10,557 nt of DNA from NCBI GenBank assembly GCA_902476765.1, contig CABSEJ010000115.1, forward strand, positions 1 through 10,557, in the 5' to 3' direction. Positions within the stretch are counted from its first letter, which is position 1. Each line of letters starts with the position of its first letter. The notes below the pieces were generated by a model. The model was not told the origin of the DNA, searched no databases, and worked only from the letters and a program-made list of their open reading frames with translations. Of the stretch, positions 6,465 through 10,557 are shown piece by piece. Position numbers and translations under genes: made by a program. The stretch is from an uncultured Blautia sp. (GTDB lineage: Bacteria > Bacillota > Clostridia > Lachnospirales > Lachnospiraceae).

Positions 6465-6800
6465 ATGGAAGAATATCTGAGAAAAAGAGGAAATCAGTTG
6501 TTTGTCTACCTGCCAAAAGAGCTGGACCACCATTTTGCCCAGCAGATTGCCGGTGAGGTGGATAAGGAGCTGGAAAAGGGAGCCATAAAGCAGTTGGTGC
6601 TGGATTTCTCCGACACCGGATTTATGGACAGTTCGGGAATCGGCATGATTATGGGGAGAAAACGGCTCCTAAGCTACAGCGGAGGTACGGTCAGCGCCAT
6701 CCATGTCAGCGACCGGATTTTGAGAATCATGCAGCTTTCGGGAATTTATAAACATATTGAAATCAGCCAGGAACCTGTATGGAACCGCAGGAGAAAATAG
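6465..6800 (+). CDS. spoIIAA: Anti-sigma F factor antagonist SpoIIAA
   Basis: STAS-domain anti-anti-sigma factor that, when unphosphorylated, binds SpoIIAB and frees sigma-F in the forespore. The protein has 111 residues, close to the family's usual 115-120. The phosphorylation loop is FMDSSGIGMIMGR, in which S57 matches the serine (S58 in B. subtilis) phosphorylated by SpoIIAB and dephosphorylated by SpoIIE. It starts at ATG 6465 behind AAGGGGA at 6452-6458. It is the first gene of the spoIIAA-spoIIAB-sigF operon, with 12 bases to the next gene. In Bacillus this operon is driven by sigma-H with Spo0A; no convincing sigma-H promoter was found in the 60 bases between the hairpin at 6364-6405 and the start. 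Confidence 0.97.
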   Translation: MEEYLRKRGNQLFVYLPKELDHHFAQQIAGEVDKELEKGAIKQLVLDFSDTGFMDSSGIGMIMGRKRLLSYSGGTVSAIHVSDRILRIMQLSGIYKHIEISQEPVWNRRRK

Positions 6801-6812
6801 GAGGGGAGAAAG

Positions 6813-7265
6813 ATGGAAAACAGGTATGACAGGAATGAGATGATATTGGAGGTTCAGAGCAGGTCCTGCAACGAAGGGTTGGTTCGGATTGCGGTGGCAG
6901 CCTTCAGCACTCAGTTAAATCCTACTCTGGAGGAAGTGGCGGATATTAAAACTGCAGTGTCCGAGGCCATTACCAATTGTATTGTCCATGCCTATGAGAA
7001 GGAGACGGAAGTTATCCGGGTGGAGTGCAGAAATGAGAAGCGCCAGCTTACGGTGGTAGTGAAGGACAAGGGTAGGGGCATTCAGGATGTGAAAAAAGCC
7101 ATGGAACCTTTATTTACCACAAAGCCGGAGCAGGACCGTTCCGGTATGGGCTTTGCTTTTATGGAAGCGTTTATGGACAAGGTAGAAGTGGAATCCCAGC
7201 CGGGGCAGGGAACTACAGTGACCATGAAGAAGCTTATCGGGAGACAAAATCCGGTTTTTGAGTAG
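6813..7265 (+). CDS. spoIIAB: Anti-sigma F factor and SpoIIAA kinase SpoIIAB
   Basis: Cytoplasmic GHKL-type serine kinase that holds sigma-F inactive in an ATP-bound complex and phosphorylates SpoIIAA. At 150 residues it is close to the 146 of B. subtilis and lines up with it nearly throughout. The N-box is SEAITNCIVHAY with N55, the G1 box is DKGRGI (85-90), and the ATP-lid region PLFTTKPEQDRSGMGF ends in the G2 motif at 110-114. The start at ATG 6813 follows GGAGGGG at 6800-6806. A later internal methionine at residue 10 is less likely because it has no ribosome site. Twelve bases separate it from spoIIAA and eight from sigF, consistent with one operon and matched protein levels. Confidence 0.97.
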   Translation: MENRYDRNEMILEVQSRSCNEGLVRIAVAAFSTQLNPTLEEVADIKTAVSEAITNCIVHAYEKETEVIRVECRNEKRQLTVVVKDKGRGIQDVKKAMEPLFTTKPEQDRSGMGFAFMEAFMDKVEVESQPGQGTTVTMKKLIGRQNPVFE

Positions 7266-7273
7266 GAGGGCGT

Positions 7274-7987
7274 ATGGACAATATCCTTGCCCTTATCGGG
7301 CGTGTGCAACAGGGAGATAAGGAAGCAAGAGATATACTGGTAGAGAAAAACATGGGGCTTGTCCGCAGCATTGTGAAGCGATTTGCCAACCGAGGGGTGG
7401 AGACCGAAGACTTGATTCAAATAGGCAGCATAGGGCTTTTAAAGGCTATTGATAAATTTGATTTATCCTATGACGTAAAATTTTCCACCTATGCGGTGCC
7501 TATGATTACCGGAGAAATCAAGCGTTTTCTCCGGGATGACGGTATGGTGAAGGTGAGCCGTTCCCTGAAGGAAATCGCCATGAAGGCCTACGGTGCCAGG
7601 GAAGAGCTGATGGCAAAGGAAGGGAGAGAGCCGGGCACAGAGGAGATTGCAGAGGCTCTGGGGATATCCCGGGAGGAGCTGGTGCTGGCTATGGAATCGG
7701 GAGCCCAGGTGGAATCCCTGCAGAAAACCATTTATGAAAGTGACGGCAGCGATATTTATCTGGAGGACAGGCTGCCCCAGGAGAAAAACCAGCAGGAAGC
7801 TGTGCTGAACCGGATGCTTCTGGAGCAGATTCTGGGAACCCTGGAAGCCAGGGAGAGAGAGCTGATTTATCTTCGCTTTTTTCAGGAAAAGACCCAGTCT
7901 TATATTGCGGAAAAAATGGGTATGTCCCAGGTTCAGGTTTCCAGGATGGAAAAGAAGATTTTGAAAAGGCTCAGGGAAAAGCTTTAA
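7274..7987 (+). CDS. sigF: RNA polymerase sporulation sigma factor SigF
   Basis: Sigma-70-family factor that directs the first forespore-specific transcription after asymmetric division. The protein has 237 residues. Region 2 is visible as DLIQIGSIGLLKAIDKFD (46-63) and STYAVPMITGEIKRFLRDDG (71-90), region 3 starts at VKVSRSLKE (92-100), and region 4.2 is the helix-turn-helix TQSYIAEKMGMSQVQVSRME (207-226). It matches B. subtilis SigF rather than SigG in gene context, because it follows spoIIAA-spoIIAB. The N-terminus is about 16 residues shorter than in B. subtilis. AGGAGGG at 7264-7270 overlaps the spoIIAB stop and leaves only three bases before ATG 7274, unusually tight, but no better in-frame start is present. 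It is followed by the spoVA genes, which sigma-F/G factors control in relatives. Confidence 0.96.
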   Translation: MDNILALIGRVQQGDKEARDILVEKNMGLVRSIVKRFANRGVETEDLIQIGSIGLLKAIDKFDLSYDVKFSTYAVPMITGEIKRFLRDDGMVKVSRSLKEIAMKAYGAREELMAKEGREPGTEEIAEALGISREELVLAMESGAQVESLQKTIYESDGSDIYLEDRLPQEKNQQEAVLNRMLLEQILGTLEARERELIYLRFFQEKTQSYIAEKMGMSQVQVSRMEKKILKRLREKL

Positions 7988-7993
7988 GGGGAA

Positions 7994-8022
7994 GAATAGT
8001 TTTCGGGAAAACAGAAATACTA
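7994..8022 (+). promoter_or_regulatory. Candidate forespore (sigma-F/sigma-G) promoter for the spoVA genes
   Basis: A -35-like GAATA at 7994-7998 is followed after 17 bases by AATACTA at 8016-8022. The second element differs by one base from the sigma-G -10 pattern CATnnTA, and the -35 fits GHATR. The spacing is as expected for sigma-G, and the region can also be aligned to the looser sigma-F pattern. The start would fall near 8029, about 80 bases before spoVAA. In B. subtilis the spoVA operon is under sigma-G. Confidence 0.45.
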
Positions 8023-8028
8023 TTTTTA
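7995..8028 (+). other. Weak hairpin followed by T-run after sigF
   Basis: AATAGT (7995-8000) can pair with ACTATT (8019-8024), with an inner TTTT/AAAA hairpin around CGGG (8001-8011 region), followed by further T residues to 8027. It is AT-rich and interrupted, so it would be at best a weak terminator for sigF. It coincides with the candidate forespore promoter, which may explain the symmetry. The remaining gap to 8109 also holds GTGTGACAC, a small palindrome at 8056-8064, and a second TGACAC at 8092-8097. Confidence 0.3.
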
Positions 8029-8109
8029 ACCTGAACAGACGTGGTACATTCCTTTGTGTGACACTTGGGAATCAAGGCAGGTTATTTGGTATGACACAGG
8101 AGGCTTTCC

Positions 8110-8748
8110 ATGAGCGAGATATTATATATACAGACAGAGAAAAATGTGGAGGTGCATAACCATCAGGTGTATCTTCAGGACGTGGCCAAGCTGGCCTGCA
8201 GCGACCAGAAGGTACTGAACCGGAACCGGATGCGGCGGGTACTGACTCTGCCGGAAAATGAAACCGGAAGATATGTGGTGTCTGCGGTGGATTTGGTAAG
8301 GGCAGTGGCCAAAGAAGAAGAAAGTGTGGATGTAACCCATATCGGAGAGGCTAATTTTGTCCTCAGTTACGAGAAAAAGCAGCAGGAACGGGCTTGGATA
8401 AGCTGGCTGAAAACAGGGCTGGTGTGTCTGCTGTCCTTCTTCGGCGCAGCCTTTTCTATCATGACCTTTAATACGGATGTGGACACGGCGGGGCTGTTTG
8501 ACCAGATTTCCGGGCAGCTTGCGGGGGGAGCCAGCCAGGGGGCCCAGGTGTTAAAATTTTTCTATTCTCTGGGAATCGGCGTTGGTGTTATTTTCTTTTT
8601 CAATCATTTCGGCCACGGAAAAATCACCCAGGACCCTACGCCTATTGAGGTGCAGATGCGTACCTATGAGGAAGATGTGGACAAGGCCTTAATTGCAGAA
8701 CACGACAGGCAGGAAAGTCCGGAGAAAAAGGAGGGGGCCAAATCATGA
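8110..8748 (+). CDS. spoVAA: Stage V sporulation protein AA
   Basis: Component of the SpoVA machinery in the spore inner membrane that carries calcium-dipicolinate into the forespore and releases it at germination; the exact role of this subunit is not settled. The protein has 212 residues against 206 in B. subtilis. Residues 1-90 form a soluble N-terminal domain, and membrane segments lie at about 98-120 and 146-166. The segment FFFNHF followed by DPTPIEVQM (162-184) matches the conserved C-terminal block of SpoVAA (FFNH...EPSPLEVEM in B. subtilis). The start is ATG 8110 with AGGAGG at 8098-8103. Its stop overlaps the next start in ATGA, which implies translational coupling. From memory, many Clostridium species lack this gene, so its presence is informative. 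Confidence 0.93.
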   Translation: MSEILYIQTEKNVEVHNHQVYLQDVAKLACSDQKVLNRNRMRRVLTLPENETGRYVVSAVDLVRAVAKEEESVDVTHIGEANFVLSYEKKQQERAWISWLKTGLVCLLSFFGAAFSIMTFNTDVDTAGLFDQISGQLAGGASQGAQVLKFFYSLGIGVGVIFFFNHFGHGKITQDPTPIEVQMRTYEEDVDKALIAEHDRQESPEKKEGAKS

Positions 8749-9161
8749 GCTGGCAGCAGTTTCTTTTGACCTCGGCCACAGGATTTTGCGGCGGGGCAGT
8801 GGTGGCCACTGCCCTGGCAGCTTTTATCATAAGCCTGGGTATCATTCCAAGGTATGCGGGGATCACCCATACGGCAAAGCATATATTACTGTATGAAGAT
8901 TTTCTTATGCTGGGAAGTATTTTAGGAAATCTGATTTTTATTTACAAAATTCCCCTGCCCATAGGACAGGCCGGGGAAGGGTTGATGGGGCTTTTTTTCG
9001 GCATGTTTCTGGGAAGCTGGATTATTGCTCTGGGAGAAGTGGTGAATGTGTTTGCCATTACGGCAAGGCGTATCGGGCTGAAAAAAGGAGCGGGACTTAT
9101 TGTACTTTCTCTTGCACTGGGCAAAACTCTGGGAAGCCTGCTTCAGTTTTTCTTCCGGTAA
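8745..9161 (+). CDS. spoVAB: Stage V sporulation protein AB
   Basis: Integral membrane protein of the SpoVA dipicolinate-transport complex; the biochemical role of this subunit is unknown. The protein has 138 residues, near the 141 of B. subtilis SpoVAB. Hydrophobic segments lie at about 8-33, 50-68, 78-104 and 113-136, so it is almost entirely membrane-embedded. Short conserved-looking stretches are GGAVVATALAAFI, RYAGITHTAKHILLYED and FFGMFLGSWIIALGEVVNVF. The identification rests on length, topology and position between spoVAA and spoVAC as well as sequence resemblance. The start ATG overlaps the spoVAA stop by four bases. A 60-base gap without an obvious regulatory site follows before spoVAC. 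Confidence 0.93.
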   Translation: MSWQQFLLTSATGFCGGAVVATALAAFIISLGIIPRYAGITHTAKHILLYEDFLMLGSILGNLIFIYKIPLPIGQAGEGLMGLFFGMFLGSWIIALGEVVNVFAITARRIGLKKGAGLIVLSLALGKTLGSLLQFFFR

Positions 9162-9221
9162 AAGAATAGCCGGCGGACCAACCGCACATACTAAGGGCAA
9201 ACGAAAAAGGAGGGTGAGCCT

Positions 9222-9698
9222 ATGGATACGTCAAAAACCCAGGAACAGCAGCAGAAGGCCAAAGCCTATGAAAAATATGTGAAGGAGAAAACTCCGGTAC
9301 ATTCTCTGTGGAAAAATATGGGGGCCGCTTTTTTTAGCGGGGGAGCAATCTGTGTTCTGGGGCAGGCTATAACCAATATCTGCAGCGGAATGGGGATGGA
9401 TAAGGAAACCAGCGGTGCCTGGACCTCCCTGATTCTGGTATTTCTCAGTGTACTGCTTACAGGCCTGAATATTTATCCCAAGCTGGCCAAGTGGGGAGGG
9501 GCAGGAACTCTGGTGCCCATAACCGGATTTGCCAATTCTGTGGCGGCTCCGGCTATTGAATATCAGAAAGAAGGACAGGTTTTCGGAATCGGCTGCAAAA
9601 TTTTCATCATTGCAGGGCCGGTTATCCTGTATGGGATTCTCACCTCGGCCTTTCTGGGACTTATCTACTATTTTCTGCATATGTGGGGGATTGTGTAA
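9222..9698 (+). CDS. spoVAC: Stage V sporulation protein AC
   Basis: Membrane channel subunit of the SpoVA complex; in B. subtilis SpoVAC behaves as a mechanosensitive channel involved in dipicolinate release. The protein has 158 residues. Residues 1-28 are a charged cytoplasmic lead, and hydrophobic segments lie at about 31-53, 66-84 and 93-153. The conserved family block GFANSVAAPAIEYQKEGQVFGIG (102-124) contains the NSVAAPAIEYQ and EG motifs shared by SpoVAC and SpoVAE proteins. The start is ATG 9222 with a near-perfect AAGGAGGGTGA at 9207-9217, stronger than for spoVAA or spoVAB, which may set a higher yield. The TAA stop and the next ATG overlap by one base (TAATG). Confidence 0.96.
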   Translation: MDTSKTQEQQQKAKAYEKYVKEKTPVHSLWKNMGAAFFSGGAICVLGQAITNICSGMGMDKETSGAWTSLILVFLSVLLTGLNIYPKLAKWGGAGTLVPITGFANSVAAPAIEYQKEGQVFGIGCKIFIIAGPVILYGILTSAFLGLIYYFLHMWGIV

Positions 9699-10557
9699 TG
9701 GGACAGACAGTGGGAAAACAGAGCATTTGCTTTGACAGAGCCGTCTCTATTCTGGGAGCTGCTTCCATAGTGGGCAAGAAGGAGGGTGACGGACCTCTGG
9801 GAAAATATTTTGACAGGATAGGGGGAGAGGACGGACTTTTCGGCTGTGCTTCCTGGGAGGAGGCGGAGAGTACCCTTCAGAGGGAGGCCCTGTCCATGGC
9901 TGTAGAAAAGGCGGGAATTGTCAGGGAACAGCTGAGAATGATATATGCCGGGGATTTGCTGGCCCAGACCATTGCTTCTTCTTTTGGGATTATGGGGTTT
10001 CACACTCCTGTGTACGGACTGTATGGAGCCTGCGCTACTATGGGGGAGGCTCTGTCACTGGCTTCTATGGCTGTGGCCGCAGGATACGGAGATTATGTAG
10101 GTGCCGTTACCTCCAGCCATTTCGGCAGTGCGGAAAAGGAGTTTCGCTTTCCTCTTGGATATGGAAACCAGAGGCCTTTGTCTGCTACCTGGACAGTGAC
10201 AGGAAGCGGCGCCTGTATTCTGGGAACCCGGGGCGGAAAGGCCCGCATTACAGGAATCACCACCGGTAAGATTGTGGATTTTGGGCTGAAGGATTCTCTG
10301 AATATGGGAGCCTGTATGGCTCCGGCGGCCTGTGATACCATAGCGGCAAATCTCAGAGATTTTAATCGTTCTCCCCAGGACTATGACCGGATTGTGACCG
10401 GGGATCTGGGGGAAGTGGGACAGAGAATCCTATTTGACTTGCTGAGGGAAAAAGGCTTTGACATAGAAAAGCAGCACATGGACTGTGGCATAGAGATTTA
10501 CGACAAGGAGAGCCAGGATACCCATGCAGGGGGAAGCGGCTGCGGCTGCTCTGCAGT
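9698..10557 (+). CDS. spoVAD: Stage V sporulation protein AD (3' end outside window)
   Basis: Thiolase-fold protein on the inner-membrane surface that binds dipicolinic acid in B. subtilis. The reading frame begins at ATG 9698 in TAATG and stays open to the window end, giving 286 complete codons of a protein usually near 340 residues. The sequence starts MGQTVGKQSICFDRAVSILG. The thiolase-like cysteine lies in YGLYGACATMGEAL (C112), and SSHFGSAEKEFRFPLGYGNQ (139-158) is a typical SpoVAD segment. The fragment ends in HAGGSGCGCSA, the conserved late region with a glycine/cysteine motif. A weak ribosome site, GGGGGA at about 9685-9690, lies within spoVAC. spoVAE and further genes probably follow, as in related genomes. 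Confidence 0.95.
   Translation, partial: MGQTVGKQSICFDRAVSILGAASIVGKKEGDGPLGKYFDRIGGEDGLFGCASWEEAESTLQREALSMAVEKAGIVREQLRMIYAGDLLAQTIASSFGIMGFHTPVYGLYGACATMGEALSLASMAVAAGYGDYVGAVTSSHFGSAEKEFRFPLGYGNQRPLSATWTVTGSGACILGTRGGKARITGITTGKIVDFGLKDSLNMGACMAPAACDTIAANLRDFNRSPQDYDRIVTGDLGEVGQRILFDLLREKGFDIEKQHMDCGIEIYDKESQDTHAGGSGCGCSA

Noticed and set aside
6311..6556. + strand frame of 81 codons overlapping the terminator and spoIIAA
   Set aside because: It crosses the terminator hairpin, overlaps spoIIAA in another frame, and its composition is not protein-like.

Overview
The window looks like chromosomal core DNA from a spore-forming Gram-positive anaerobe of the Clostridia, most likely a Lachnospiraceae-type genome. 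This inference rests on the strong AGGAGG-type ribosome sites, the balanced base composition, the single-strand gene layout, and the protein sequences themselves. All ten complete or partial recognisable genes, plus one small unrecognised gene, lie on the + strand. I saw no mobile element, CRISPR array, tRNA or rRNA.

Left part (1-4708): the 3' end of valS (valyl-tRNA synthetase), then a membrane LTA-synthase-family phosphoglycerol transferase, then folC (folylpolyglutamate synthase) starting at a TTG codon. folC has what looks like its own sigma-A promoter, set inside a long imperfect inverted repeat. A 49-codon gene overlaps the end of folC.

Middle part (4721-6464): a 510-residue protein with an N-terminal four-cysteine zinc ribbon, TPR-like repeats, one membrane segment, a coiled coil, a second TPR-like region and a low-complexity tail. 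The 211-base gap after it holds an 11-base direct repeat with hairpin potential and a strong terminator-like hairpin.

Right part (6465-10557): two sporulation units in the order also known from Bacillus. spoIIAA-spoIIAB-sigF encodes the anti-anti-sigma factor, the anti-sigma kinase and sigma-F, the first forespore-specific sigma factor. A candidate sigma-F/sigma-G promoter follows, and then spoVAA-spoVAB-spoVAC-spoVAD (the last one cut by the window end), which encodes the channel that moves dipicolinic acid into the forespore and out on germination. The layout is consistent with sigma-F, and later sigma-G, driving the neighbouring spoVA genes.

I did not find a clearly new biological system. 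The most interesting leads are the zinc-ribbon/TPR membrane protein with its small upstream neighbour, the inverted repeat around the folC promoter, the repeat in the 6254-6345 gap, and the forespore promoter overlapping a hairpin ahead of spoVAA.
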